Shown: positions 32,701 through 43,606 of the stretch, in pieces
Layout: each line of letters opens with the position of its first letter
Position numbering within the stretch: the stretch's first letter is position 1
The notes under the pieces: model-generated
Seen by the model: the letters and a program-made list of their open reading frames with translations, nothing else
What the model was told of the DNA's origin: nothing
The model's database searches: none
Program-made: the position numbers and the translations under genes
DNA from: Boswellia sacra
Lineage: Eukaryota > Streptophyta > Magnoliopsida > Sapindales > Burseraceae
Assembly (NCBI GenBank): GCA_013180625.2
Contig: SNVD02001362.1
Location: 1-64,000 of the forward strand
Direction of reading: 5' to 3'
DNA: 64,000 nucleotides

Positions 32701-34125
32701 TTATCTTATGTTGGGGGAGAACCAACAAGCTTGACAATCAGTAAGTTCCTTTCGAAAGGGTCTAACAATTTTCTCATCTTCAAGGCAAAAAACGCCTGAT
32801 TCCCGAGACACACATGCCTTTAATCTATATTTATAATAATCAAAATCATCCAGAAAATAGATGCAATTATTCTTCTTCAACGGCCAAACGAAATTATTTG
32901 TTGCTGTTGCTGGAATTGATAACGAAGTACTTGCTGATGTCACAAATAGTATCCTGCCATTCAAGCTACTTATCGGCTTCAGCCTCATGCTACTAATAGG
33001 ATAATCACCTATCTTGTATACTTCAAAACTTCTTGCTTTATAGCGTGAAAGTAGGAGTGTATCCACGTCATGCAAGTCCCCTTTATCATGATCTATTACT
33101 ACTCCTTCCCACGCTGCATTAGACACCACAACATTCCCAATTTTACGAACAATCAGCAACTCACCATTAGATTCTACCAAATACGATGAAAAGTTTCCCG
33201 TTCCAGATAGTCGAACTCTATGATCTTCAGGATAGTAGTAATCTATTGCCGGATTTCTAATAGGCATCGGATTAAAAATAACATCATCACCTCCTATGTT
33301 GATAGTGCGTGTTTGAAAATCCACTACTTTGCGAGCATTATAATCGTAGGAGATCAATGCATGCAATTTTCCATTAAAAAACAAGACGTCGCTGATAACA
33401 ACTTTATCATTCTTTTTATATTTACGCAATACGATCCATGAGTTGTCTCGTGGCCTGCATAATGCCAAAACAAGACCACCGAAGAAGATTGCTGCAACTA
33501 TACATGATGAGTTTGGATCATCTATATTGTTTGATGACAATTCAACTTTACTAATGAACTGTGCCTCTCTCAATGGCAAGTCAACTTTGTTCAAGAACTC
33601 AGCCCGTCTCACAAAGTTGAGTCCATCATGATAATATCGAATCGTGTTAGGAAATATGGAGAGTTTGCAAAATCCAGGAAGCTCAATTTGGTTACCTGAA
33701 ATTGGATCGTAAAGAAACATTCGAGGATCGAGCTGTGGCGGCTTGACGATGAGAAGCCAGCCTTTGGAAGATCCAGAACACCACCCTCCTTTAAGATTCT
33801 TGGGGAGAATGAAATTACAGAATCTGTTTTCACACAAGTCAAAAAATCTAACGCTTTGTTCATCACGAGGGAGCGTCAACCATGGAACTTGAGAGGTGGT
33901 GATGGATTTTTTTTCCTTGGAGAGTAATCTCCAAGACTTGGAGACAGCACTCATACGAACAGAATCGACTAAACTTACACGCTTTATGATAACATGCCAT
34001 ATATCTATAGGGATATTGTGCCATTCTGAGTATTCCCCATCATTCTCCTCCTCTCTGGAAATATTTAAGAAATAGGTCAAAATCTGCGAAAAACAGGTCA
34101 AAAACTGCGATGTTATCTTCTTCAT
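32701..34125 (-). CDS. F-box protein with DUF295 domain (474 aa)
   Basis: Predicted substrate-receptor subunit of an SCF ubiquitin ligase. F-box near the N-terminus: WHNIPIDIWHVIIKRVSLVD then SVRMSAVSKSWRLLS. The rest is a DUF295-type repeat domain (VPWLTLPRD, GGWCSGSSKGWLLIV, FLYDPISGNQIELPG, FSSYLVESNGELLIVR, FEVYKIGD, SLSIPA, NCIYFLDD, GVFCLEDEKI). ATG at 34125 (MKKITS) is chosen because the paralogue at 37225 starts MKKII at the same point; the upstream extension has no ATG. It ends CWFSPNIR. Single exon. It lies head-to-head with the paralogue, 3.1 kb apart. Substrate unknown. Confidence 0.88.
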   Translation of the reverse strand: MKKITSQFLTCFSQILTYFLNISREEENDGEYSEWHNIPIDIWHVIIKRVSLVDSVRMSAVSKSWRLLSKEKKSITTSQVPWLTLPRDEQSVRFFDLCENRFCNFILPKNLKGGWCSGSSKGWLLIVKPPQLDPRMFLYDPISGNQIELPGFCKLSIFPNTIRYYHDGLNFVRRAEFLNKVDLPLREAQFISKVELSSNNIDDPNSSCIVAAIFFGGLVLALCRPRDNSWIVLRKYKKNDKVVISDVLFFNGKLHALISYDYNARKVVDFQTRTINIGGDDVIFNPMPIRNPAIDYYYPEDHRVRLSGTGNFSSYLVESNGELLIVRKIGNVVVSNAAWEGVVIDHDKGDLHDVDTLLLSRYKARSFEVYKIGDYPISSMRLKPISSLNGRILFVTSASTSLSIPATATNNFVWPLKKNNCIYFLDDFDYYKYRLKACVSRESGVFCLEDEKIVRPFRKELTDCQACWFSPNIR

Positions 34126-34809
34126 CTTTTCCCAATATATGATTGATGGGGAGATAACGGCGAAGAAGAAGTATTTTATACACAAATACGTGTATATATA
34201 TATATATATACACGAGATTTTTTAATTTAAAACTCAATATAATTTACCATTTTTCAGATCAAATCTTATATTTGAGATTTAAAAATCGAAAAGTTACATT
34301 TACAGATATATATATATATATATATTTGAGATTTAATTTTATATATATATATAGAGTGTAGAGTGTTAAATCCCACTACAAATAGTAATGCTAGACTTAC
34401 AACCCAAATTCTACAATTTGATGTGGCTTAATGTGACAATCTACGTAATAAAATTCTATTGGAAATTTAACTTCTCAATCTAGGTAATTTCTATTGGAAA
34501 TATAACTTTCCTTTTTTATTTTTGTTTTATCTCTTCTCTAATTTTTTGTTGCAGAGTTTGAGTTGTATGTAGAATATAAGTCTAACAATATTGTGTTACA
34601 AATTAAAATAGAAATATGAATAAGAGTTGAGTAGTTGTTGTATATTTGTTTTACTTAGGTTAGGGGTTAAAATTTCTTCGTTTTTTTTTTTCTTTATTTT
34701 TCAGAACATCAAGCCTTTATCAGTTTTGTATTTAAGTGCTTTTATACTTGGAAAGCTAAAAATTAAAAGAATCCGTTTATAATTTCCTCCATTTTCTACC
34801 TTATCTTCC

Positions 34810-34810
<1 letters not shown>

Positions 34811-34847
<37 letters not shown>
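34811..34847. repeat. (TA)n microsatellite
   Basis: About eighteen uninterrupted ta units. Confidence 0.95.
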
Positions 34848-34848
<1 letters not shown>

Positions 34849-35550
34849 CCTTTAGTAGATAATTATTTTGGAAAAACAATAAAAATGAGATAATTATTAG
34901 CCTAAACCCTCGGCTATCACCAAGGCCCCAACCAAGAGAATATACGAAATAAGAAGAATTATGAAATTTTAGTTCCAAAAAAAAAAAAGAATTACACAAT
35001 ACAAAATAGGAATGATCGAGGAATTAATTTCTCCTATATAAGGCATGTGCACGAAAAAAATGAGCCAATAAAGAGTGGCAGATTGTAGAATTTTAGTGCA
35101 TGAATCAATATATAATTAGTAAATGATATTTTCTGTATATGGCCAAAATATATTTTAATTAAGATTTATTAATTATATACTTGAATTTGTAAAAGCTTAA
35201 ATATCAAAAATCAGTAGAGATGAGCAAAACAACAGAGCAACTATAAGCACATGTAATATGCCCGACTTTGATTTGTTTAACAAAGGATGATGATTTTCTA
35301 CCTCATATTCAACCAAAAAAAATTTGATCCTTAAAAATTTAAGATGTTCTACGCTTTACAAAGAAAAAGAAAAAAAAAATTCCAATCATGCAGCTTCATT
35401 TGCTGATTGAAACAGTAAGGAGGATACGAACCGAATCGCTTCCAGCCTCAATGCGCCTCAGCTCCTTATTTCACCGATACAAATCACCAATATTGTGCAA
35501 GACAATGATATCTGCTGCAACCCTCCACAGCCAGCTTCAGACTGAAACTA

Positions 35551-35906
35551 TCATAAGTTAAAGACATTCTTCAAGCTACTTGGTTTATGCACCATCCTTG
35601 AACGGGAGATGAACTGTTGCTTTATCGAAAACCGGCTTTGCTGCTCTGAATTCTTCAGAGCCCATATGTCTAACCCATCTACAGAAGCTTGCATTAATTG
35701 AGCCTTATGCTGTATTTTATCTCCCGGAAATCTCCAAGTTGTTGGCAAGGAACCTTATGCTTTTCTTGAATTTTTGGCTTGCAATGGTCACGGGCTGTAT
35801 GCTTATGTGCTATACTCCTGTATAACACAACTTTCACAGCATCGGATGACAATGCTAGTCTTATTCTTTGGAAGGACGGAGCCCAGCCTGTCTCATCTTT
35901 CTCCAA
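35551..35906 (-). pseudogene. Decayed coding scrap, possibly F-box-associated
   Basis: Two overlapping minus frames give KVVLYRSIAHKHTA ... VPCQQLGDFREIKYSIRL and, shifted, MQASVDGLDIWALKNSEQQS. The GLDIWALKNSEQ stretch resembles MNIWVLKDSAES at the end of the F-box gene at 43607, and the general pattern fits the end of F-box-associated domains. Identification is weak; it is certainly not an intact gene. Confidence 0.3.
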
Positions 35907-36009
35907 TTTTCATCCTTCAAAATGGCTCTTACAAGGAACGGTGAGGTTATGATAACAGGAAGGGATGTAAATGGTATTAATAGAAGTTCATTATTCTTTT
36001 TTTTTTTTT

Positions 36010-36245
36010 TTTTTGCAATAAAAAGGACACAAATGCTGGCTATATATACCTACCTGGAATTACACAGAAGTTGCTTACAAATTACTAAATCAAGAGGACG
36101 AAAAGTGTTCATCTAATTATCCAATTATATGTGCTAGAGAAGAAGAAATTTTATCATGACTTGAGCATATAGAATCCAGATTAATCTTCTAGGCATAAAT
36201 TTTAGTTAAGGAATCGAAACTACATTAGAGAATATACATGTTGGA
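36010..36245. repeat. Repeat shared with the GnT-I intron (about 48010-48245)
   Basis: Similar text in the same order: ggac-caaatgctg-ctata, cagaagttgcttacaa, gaagaagaaatttt, aatccagattaatc, ctaggcataaattttagt and ggaat-gaaac. Partner at 48010-48245. Nature of the repeat unknown. Confidence 0.65.
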
Positions 36246-37224
36246 GAACATAACCAGCAAAAAAGGCTCTACTGTACGAATCAAAGGCTCATGATTTTAT
36301 AGCAGCCCATTTATATTAGCAAGTCATCAGAGAAATAGTTCTAAACAAGTCCTGCTCTTATAAACTTTGTATTCAAACTCATATATATAAACTAATGTAA
36401 TATCAATTTCTATATGCATCATCACTTTCTATTAAATTAATATTTAGTTTTGTATGTATATTACTCCAATCAACATATAATACATCAATTTATATGTAAG
36501 AGTTTTTAGATACAATAATGGTATATTTGCAAAGTTTGTGAACAAAGTTTGTATACAAAATTGATGTAACATCAAGTGAATGAAAAGACTAATTAATGCA
36601 ATAAATACTGACGAGTCATGTGCCATAAAAGATTACAATATATTAAATTTATGGATTAAATTAGGTTAAAAGTTTTCCATTCAATATTACATGTACTTTA
36701 AATAAAAAAGATAATTATATTATTTTAAGTTAAAATATAGATCCCATCCCATAAATAAATAGTATAAATTGATTCCTTAATTAGTAAATATAAAGAAGTA
36801 CTTGATTTCTTCTCTAATATTATTTCAGGCTATGTGTGTGTGGTAGAAAGAAAATTAATGAAGGAAATTCGTAAGAAAGAGAATTCAAATCTGTCATACA
36901 GTTACAGTATGAGTATGAGAGCTGAAAATGTTGTTATGAAAAGAGGCAGAAGTAGAGATAGAGCGTCCGACTGCAATTCTACATATATACAGATGTTACT
37001 AATTAAATTCAAATTTCCCATTACATAACTTGGGAAAATAAATTGATTCCTTAATTTTTTAGCTTTCCGAATACATAAAGGATGATCAATTAACTAATCT
37101 AATTCTAAAACAATTAAGTAATCCTACGCCTACAACAAAAAAGTCAAACTTTAGCAGGTTCATATTAATTTCTATCGTAAAGAGATTTTATTTCTAGCTT
37201 CTTAATTCCTCCTCCATCGACGAT

Positions 37225-38676
37225 ATGAAGAAGATAATATTGAGGTTGTTTACCTATTTCTTGAAGAAGAACGTGAAGGATGATGATATAATTGATGGGA
37301 AACACAAACACTACTCTATTTCCGCAGATCATAAATGGCAGGATATCCCTACAGATATATTGCACAGTATCATACAGCGCTTAAGTTTAGCGGATTCTGT
37401 TCGTATTAGCGCTGTGTCCAGGTCTTGGAGATTAATTTCTAAGCACAACATTATTGCTCGGTCTCCACTAGTTCCATGGTTGATGCTCCCTCATGATAAA
37501 CACAGCCAAGTTTTGAGATTTTTTGACTTGTGTGAAGATAGATTCTATAATTTCAATCTTCCCAATAATCTACAAGGAGGGTGGTGCTGTGGATCTTCCA
37601 AAGGTTGGCTTGTAATGCTCAAGTGCCCTCCTCTAATATCCGATCCACATATCTTAATGCTCATCCACATGTGCTCTCCTGATCTCATCTCCAATATTCT
37701 GCAAATATTAATAATGTTTCTTTACAACCCACTTTCGGGAATCCAAGTTAAGCTTCCTTCTGTAAACACGATTCCATGTTTTCCAACTTTCCTTGATCTT
37801 TTGCGAGACGCACACAATCTTTCAGAGTTCATTACCAAAGTTGAATTATCAACTAGAGATGCAGATGATCCAAACTGTATAATAGCAGCGACCTTCTTTG
37901 GCACCGTATTGGCATTATGCAGGCCAGGAGACAAGTCATGGACCATCTTCAAATATGAGAAGGATTTCTTTGTTAGAGACATCCTGTTTTCTAATGGAAT
38001 TCTGCATGCGTTGATCTCCTACTGCGAGAATGAGGAAGACCAAGAAGAACAAGTTGAATGTCAAACATGCACTATTAAGGTAGGAGATGGAGGTCCGGGT
38101 ATCACTGTTAATCTGATACCGAAGGGAAATTTTGAAATAGATGTAATCTATCCTGAAGGTGTAGGTGTAGATTGGGTAGCTCTAAAGGTCAAGTTTTCGT
38201 CTTATTTGGTAGAATCGGGTGGTGAGTTGTTGATTGTTCGTAAAATTGAGAATGTTTTGGACACTGAATTAATAGATCATGCAAGAGGAGTATTAGATGC
38301 TCATGCCGAGGTGCATGAGGATGATATCGTTCAATTTAAGTACAATAAAACAAGTGGTTTTGAAGTATACAAGATCATCGGTGATTCTATTTCTAGCAAT
38401 GTTCGGCTTACTAGAATGAATCGCTTGAATGACCAAATATTATTTGTGGCTGCAGCAAGTACTTCATTATCAATTCCGGCAAGCCATCCCAATGGGTTGA
38501 AGGAGAATTGCATATATTTTCTGCATGATTTTAATTATGTATTGCGTGATATTGATCCTATTTTGTCTCGGGAATCAGGTGTTTTTTATCTCGAAAATGA
38601 GAGAATTGTTAGATGTTTCCCAAGTACGCAAAATTCTACTTATTGTAAAACGTGTTGGTTCTCCCCCAACATATAA
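37225..38676 (+). CDS. F-box protein with DUF295 domain (483 aa)
   Basis: Paralogue of the gene at 32701-34125 and transcribed away from it. F-box: WQDIPTDILHSIIQRLSLAD then SVRISAVSRSWRLIS. DUF295 repeats: VPWLMLPHD, GGWCCGSSKGWLVML, FLYNPLSGIQVKLP, FSSYLVESGGELLIVRK, FEVYKIIGD, SLSIPA, NCIYFLHDFN, GVFYLENERIVR, ending CWFSPNI. About 22 extra, largely hydrophobic residues (LMLIHMCSPDLISNILQILI) interrupt the segment between the Kelch-like GGWC repeat and FLYNP, where the paralogue reads straight through. Predicted SCF substrate receptor; target unknown. Single exon; start fits the MKKI paralogue start. Confidence 0.88.
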   Translation: MKKIILRLFTYFLKKNVKDDDIIDGKHKHYSISADHKWQDIPTDILHSIIQRLSLADSVRISAVSRSWRLISKHNIIARSPLVPWLMLPHDKHSQVLRFFDLCEDRFYNFNLPNNLQGGWCCGSSKGWLVMLKCPPLISDPHILMLIHMCSPDLISNILQILIMFLYNPLSGIQVKLPSVNTIPCFPTFLDLLRDAHNLSEFITKVELSTRDADDPNCIIAATFFGTVLALCRPGDKSWTIFKYEKDFFVRDILFSNGILHALISYCENEEDQEEQVECQTCTIKVGDGGPGITVNLIPKGNFEIDVIYPEGVGVDWVALKVKFSSYLVESGGELLIVRKIENVLDTELIDHARGVLDAHAEVHEDDIVQFKYNKTSGFEVYKIIGDSISSNVRLTRMNRLNDQILFVAAASTSLSIPASHPNGLKENCIYFLHDFNYVLRDIDPILSRESGVFYLENERIVRCFPSTQNSTYCKTCWFSPNI

Positions 38677-40749
38677 ATTTTTTCTCCGTAATTATGGTCT
38701 TATATGATAAAATAGTTTTATCCAACCCTGTTTTTTAACTCTTTAAACTCCACTTTTATTTTTATGTCTTTTGACATTTTCATCCTAAAATAAAATTGCT
38801 AAAAAAACAAATAAAAATTCTAAATAACTCACATATTGAGTTTTTCAATTTTCACAAATAATTTGAAGGAAAAATTATTTCAGACAAATACACAATCATT
38901 TACAATGATATCATAAGTCTACAATGATTCTATACTCTGGGCCTTCATGGGTTTGATAAGTTTCATCGAATACCAAAAGCATCATTGTTTTCAACTGCTC
39001 TAACAGCAACCATTCTGCTTTAAATTTGAAGGAACTACTCTATAATGATTACTACTCTTCTCATGCTTCCATGAGTGATGTTGGATGAATGTGCGAGTGG
39101 GTTCAAGTCTTTGCAGATTCCTTAATGTGATTTATTTTCTCTAAACCCCGTCATGGATTGAAATTTCACTAATCATAAACTTTATTATTATGTAATCTTT
39201 AATGATTGTACTGCGTTTCACATCCTCAACCGTCCATTTAAATAATGATACAGGAACTGAATCGGATTGATTGTTAGTTCCTATGTACCACAAGTAAAAG
39301 GGGTTTGTGCGTAAACGTTTTGTAAAGCAGAGAAGCAAAAGTTCCTTTCAAAGTCTTATTGGCTGAAAAGAGGGAGTGTGGGTGAAGGCAACATGGAGCA
39401 TGACTACCTATAAACTTGAGCAACATTTAATAAAACGGTCAATTGGAAATCAATTGAGGTTTAGTGAGGACAAAAATGAAGATTTAAAATTTTGAATTGG
39501 ATGAATTTAGAAGTGGGGATTAAAGAGATAGAAAGTGGGGTTCCAATAGAACAAACTATATCTGATATTATCTAAAGTTGTATATATTAAGCTCGGAAAA
39601 CCTGACCCATGATTCTTGTAAATTTGCGCAACTAAGAATAATGTGCAAGACTTATAATATTGTGGAAATTTGACCCTTTAATGGCGGCCCAATCCTTTTC
39701 AACAATATATTCCAATGTAATTTGCCAGAACAGACAGCACCAAAGAAAAGAATGAACAATCAAAATATTTATATTCAGAAGCTCTCGCTCAAGACACTAA
39801 TTATCTTGTCCCATTTCACCTGCAGTCAGCCAACACAAAGCTAAAACCCACCATCATCTCTCTATCGTTAGCAATATCTTAAATGCGTGCACTTGGTTTC
39901 CCTCTAGCAGCATACAACGCCATTCATTTTCGAAATAAGCACCCCTGATGCAATAAAAATTTAAACGTTAGGAAGGAAGTAATTCAGAAAAGCAACATAA
40001 TCCAAACACAGAACAAGTAAATCAGGTATAGTTTTCTAACCTGAAGAAAAGAGTCCCGAGGAAGAGCTACCGTTGCATCAAACCAGCTTCTTCAATCCTA
40101 GTAGCTAGATAGTGCCTATCATAGATGAATAAAATGTGAAGCTAAACAACAGGTTCATGATTTTTCAAAAAAAGAAAAAAAAAAAGGTTGAGAACTGCAA
40201 ATATTTAATAAATCTTCAGCAATGTACAGTGCTTGCGAAAGCATAAACAAGAAGATAGTGATGAGAATCATTTTGACGCCCCAGAAGCCAAGAATGGGTT
40301 CTGCATGAACTTCCTACCATGTAGTAATGATTTGTTCAAAAGGAAGACGAGAGAGTTTCTACAATTAGACTGATACATAGATAGCAAGAATAAAATCACA
40401 CCCTAAATGAGATGTAATATAGATATTAGGAGATATATGAGGTGCATCTCCCAGTTTTACAGATATGTAAGTGAACATTACAAGAGAGCTAACCTGGGAT
40501 GAAAATGGACCAAAGGGGAGAAAAGAATGAGAAAATAATAATTTCCCAAAGTAATAACTAATCAAATTGGTAATGATAAAAGATCAGAACTGTTTAGAAC
40601 ATGCATGTTAGCTTTAAGAAGTAGCACTACAATGGAGAGGTCAGAAGACATGTCAAAGTAGCAGACTGAGTGTTAAATAAGTTTCAAATCTTGAACAAAA
40701 ATGCGCAAGCACATAAGAAAGGAAGAGTACGCTGCAGGGAAATAAATAC
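38677..40749. other. Intergenic
   Basis: Moderately AT-rich, without a recognised gene or repeat. Short frames at 39141 and 40365 (minus) have no domain. Confidence 0.55.
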
Positions 40750-41968
40750 CTCTGAACCAGAGCATACTGCGCATTTGCTAGTTTCGGTTGTGAGAGTGAC
40801 ATGTTTTCCTTTCCACAGGTGTAAGGGGTCAAGGAATATAATATAAAAGCTGATCACCCAAAGCATTGGACCCTTATTGGCAGCCCACTCTCGAGAGCTA
40901 CCAGTACCATACCCTGCTTCAGCTAGGACAATGGTGTCTTGCTCAGCAGACCTGTATTTCTGCAAGTAGTTGACATTTTTTATTTGGTTATAAATCATCA
41001 ACAAGAGTGAGTGCAACTACTTTAAAATGCATGCTATGCAATGCTATGTTTCATCCAACATCATCCTAATATTACTCACCATTGGTGCATCAAAGACATA
41101 AAGCTTCTCTTCTGTTGGAATATGAATTGTGTTTGGGCCCATTTCCCCATTCAAGAGCTTGTTGACCAGGCCAACATTTGCAAAGTTGCCCCTTGCCGTC
41201 ACTTTATCGTTACCCCGACAGCTACCAAAAGAGTTCAAGTCCTTGCAATCCACCACTTGTTCAAGCAGATACCTTGCAGCTGGAAAGATATGATCGGTAG
41301 TTGTACTGTCACCAAAGTTTATCAAACTGTAGGCTTCCTTTACTCCATGAGGACCTGGTGGCTTCATAGTCGTTCTTGATATATGGAGCCTCATGAATCC
41401 AGATCGAGTTTGAATATCCCGAGAGTGAAAAATGCAAGTTGGAAAAGAGTAGTGATTCCACATAGGGTTGCACTTTGCGATTGCCTTATAAGTGCTCTTG
41501 AGTATATCAGGCAATACACTAGATTGAATAACCTACAGCAACACATTTCACATCCAAGCCAAATAATAAGACAATGCATGCCGAATTCCAACTTCTACAT
41601 ATATTCTCTACCACTCTTAAAATAATTCACCAAATTACCTCTGCAATTTCTTCGTTACTAGGCCATATATCTTTGAAGTAATCATATGCAATGCAATAAA
41701 AAGGGACTAATTAGAATTAAAACAAACAAGAAATAGAATAGTAATTCATGAATTGCAAATCAAGCAAAAAGTTAAAAGTCCAACCAAAAACAAATAACAC
41801 TAAAATCAACCACAAAATTATTAGACCCATAAAAGTCCAAAATACCTGGCAGAGTTGTACCATTTTCAGAAATTGCAGTGGCAACTGATTCTTTATCAAC
41901 GGAATTCCCAATGCCTGTGGTGCAGCCCATAGCCAACAACGTCAAAAGCTTTCATATTGAAGAAACAC
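40750..41968 (-). pseudogene. Aconitate hydratase gene fragment (C-terminal third)
   Basis: Intron-containing remnant of aconitase, the citrate/isocitrate isomerase with a 4Fe-4S cluster. Pieces on the minus strand: MGCTTGIGNSVDKESVATAI at about 41930-41870; DYFKDIWPSNEEIAEV at about 41680-41634, followed by a gt donor; then, after ctgtag at about 41531, [20 protein letters not shown] ... [20 protein letters not shown] ... [20 protein letters not shown] ... [20 protein letters not shown] ... [16 protein letters not shown]; and finally [20 protein letters not shown] with [12 protein letters not shown]. Defects: the second Cys of GCxxCIGNSG, a cluster ligand, is Gly; an exon between the first two pieces is missing; about 12 residues after TTDHI are lost; WAAKGPM has an inserted Asn; the end is scrambled. 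Retained introns show a DNA-level duplication rather than retroposition. Confidence 0.88.
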
Positions 41969-42150
41969 TACAAGTCTGCAAGAAAAGAAAAGCAAACAAA
42001 TATGTTACTACAGTTGCAGTATGTGTGTGTGTATGTAAAGAATAACAGCATATAAATAATATATTATATTCAGCTTATTAGTGATTACCTAAACTCTAGA
42101 AAAAGAAAGAAAGAAAAATATATATAAGTTAAAAAAAGAGGTTTCCGGGT

Positions 42151-42444
42151 TCACTCTCTGGCGATGCGGAAGTACCACACCACCAGAGCCAGAGCCACAG
42201 CCGCGGTCAAGAACACCTCTGCGCCTTCGTTCCCAATTCCAAAACCTCTGTGCCTGTGCAGTTTTCCTCGTTGGATCAATCTCATTGCCAGAAAAGATGC
42301 CATAAAGATGACTATCGCCACGAAAGGAATCAATCGAAGGAATGCCTTTTTAATACGTCCTATAAGTCTTGTAGATCGTTGCTGTTGTTCGCTTGCAATC
42401 AGAGCCGCCGGTGAACTTGTCTTTCGGAGACGGGAGAGGTGCAT
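42151..42444 (-). CDS. Small membrane protein, two predicted helices (97 aa)
   Basis: I do not recognise a family. The frame MHLSRLRKTSSP ... RIARE has a basic Ser-rich N-terminus, a hydrophobic helix at about residues 36-56 (FLRLIPFVAIVIFMASFLAM), a basic linker (RLIQRGKLHRHRG) and a second helix at about 75-92 (VFLTAAVALALVVWYF). The opposite strand is also open (42164-42529). I prefer the minus frame because it has a sensible membrane topology and basic flanks and lies in a local GC rise typical of coding sequence. tatatata near 42652 (minus) could be its TATA box. Confidence 0.5.
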   Translation of the reverse strand: MHLSRLRKTSSPAALIASEQQQRSTRLIGRIKKAFLRLIPFVAIVIFMASFLAMRLIQRGKLHRHRGFGIGNEGAEVFLTAAVALALVVWYFRIARE

Positions 42445-43606
42445 CTTGGGAATGGTGACTTTCTCTGATTCAGATCAAGATTGGCGGTGGGGCTTTTACG
42501 AGCAGTGGAAGTGGGAGTGGTGGAAGTGAGGTGAAGAAGAAAAAAAGAGAAACTTTATTGAATTTTTTGCTTTTCCAATCTGAATCCAAGAATGTATAAT
42601 AACTGAACAACCAATTTCGCTGATCCCAGATTCCTCTTTCAGTTGCGAGATATATATACATGCATTATCATGACAACTTGCTCTATAACTAATTACTAAC
42701 TGTAAATTAACTGTATATAACTACCTAAGCTAACAGCAATAACAGTCCATTTAGCAGTTTAGTGGATTATTAACATGTTAAATTTTCTTTTCTTATCTCT
42801 GTCGTATTTCATTTGACGTATAGATCACCCCAAAAAATATATATATATTCTGATGAAAAAGTTCTTATTAAAGCAGATGATATGGAAATTAATTGGCCCT
42901 GAATTTTATTTTTTATTTTTTTTATAATATGATTTGAGGCTGCAGAAGCTCTTCTTTACACTATAAGTGAAGTATTCGTTGTCTAAAAGAAGTCAAGTTC
43001 TTATTGGTTGAGTTTTGTTAATACGGGAATTAACTAAGGATCTAAAATGCTTGTAACTAGTACTGATTTTCAATTTCTTGCTTAAGTTCACAGCTTTTGT
43101 CACTTTTAAGTTACTTATTTTCAGTTGAGTTACTCTTTTTTTTTTTTTTTTTTTTTGGAGGAAGATCAAACCATGAGATTTGATGATAATATTTGGAAAG
43201 ATATTTTGTTTGTTCTAGTAATTGTTTAAGGTTTATATATAATTTTGCTATCTCTCAGTCGTCTTAATCAGTCCCCAAATAAAATGCTTGGATGACCTTT
43301 TTGCTCGTGCTCATTCTATGTTTAGACCTTTACCTTCACATCCCCCTATCTTTCTCCATATTATATATGACTGTGTCGACGATACTATATATGAACTTCA
43401 AATCATTGACGTAAAATATATAAATACTATCTGCAAAGGCATGTGAATGAGATCATGATACATAATTTTCTGAAATCAGAGATTTTTCCTACCAGTTGTT
43501 CACTTGTTGATCTCTAATATTTCTGTATTCTCCAGATGTACTTTATTGCTCGGATTTGTCTCCTGGTCTGAGATGCACCATTGATGAAAGAAAGATGGTG
43601 CGTTGC
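42445..43606. other. Intergenic
   Basis: AT-rich with poly-T runs (about 43138-43157). Around 43430-43495 is a stretch that, in reverse complement, resembles a GnT-I intron segment near 48712-48770 (ctctgatttcagaaaattat versus ccctgatttcagaaaattat). No gene. Confidence 0.55.

Larger units (their letters stand above)
34126..37224. other. Intergenic between divergent F-box genes
   Basis: Contains TA microsatellites (34196-34210, 34309-34326, 34811-34847), a decayed coding scrap (about 35551-35906) and a repeat shared with a GnT-I intron (about 36010-36245). Nothing else recognised. Confidence 0.6.

Noticed and set aside
34126..34185. Upstream extension of the minus-strand DUF295 F-box frame
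   Set aside because: No ATG; the paralogue starts at the MKKI position.
42164..42529. 121-codon plus frame opposite the small membrane protein
   Set aside because: Unlike the minus frame, it has no plausible topology or motif. I kept the minus frame only, at moderate confidence.
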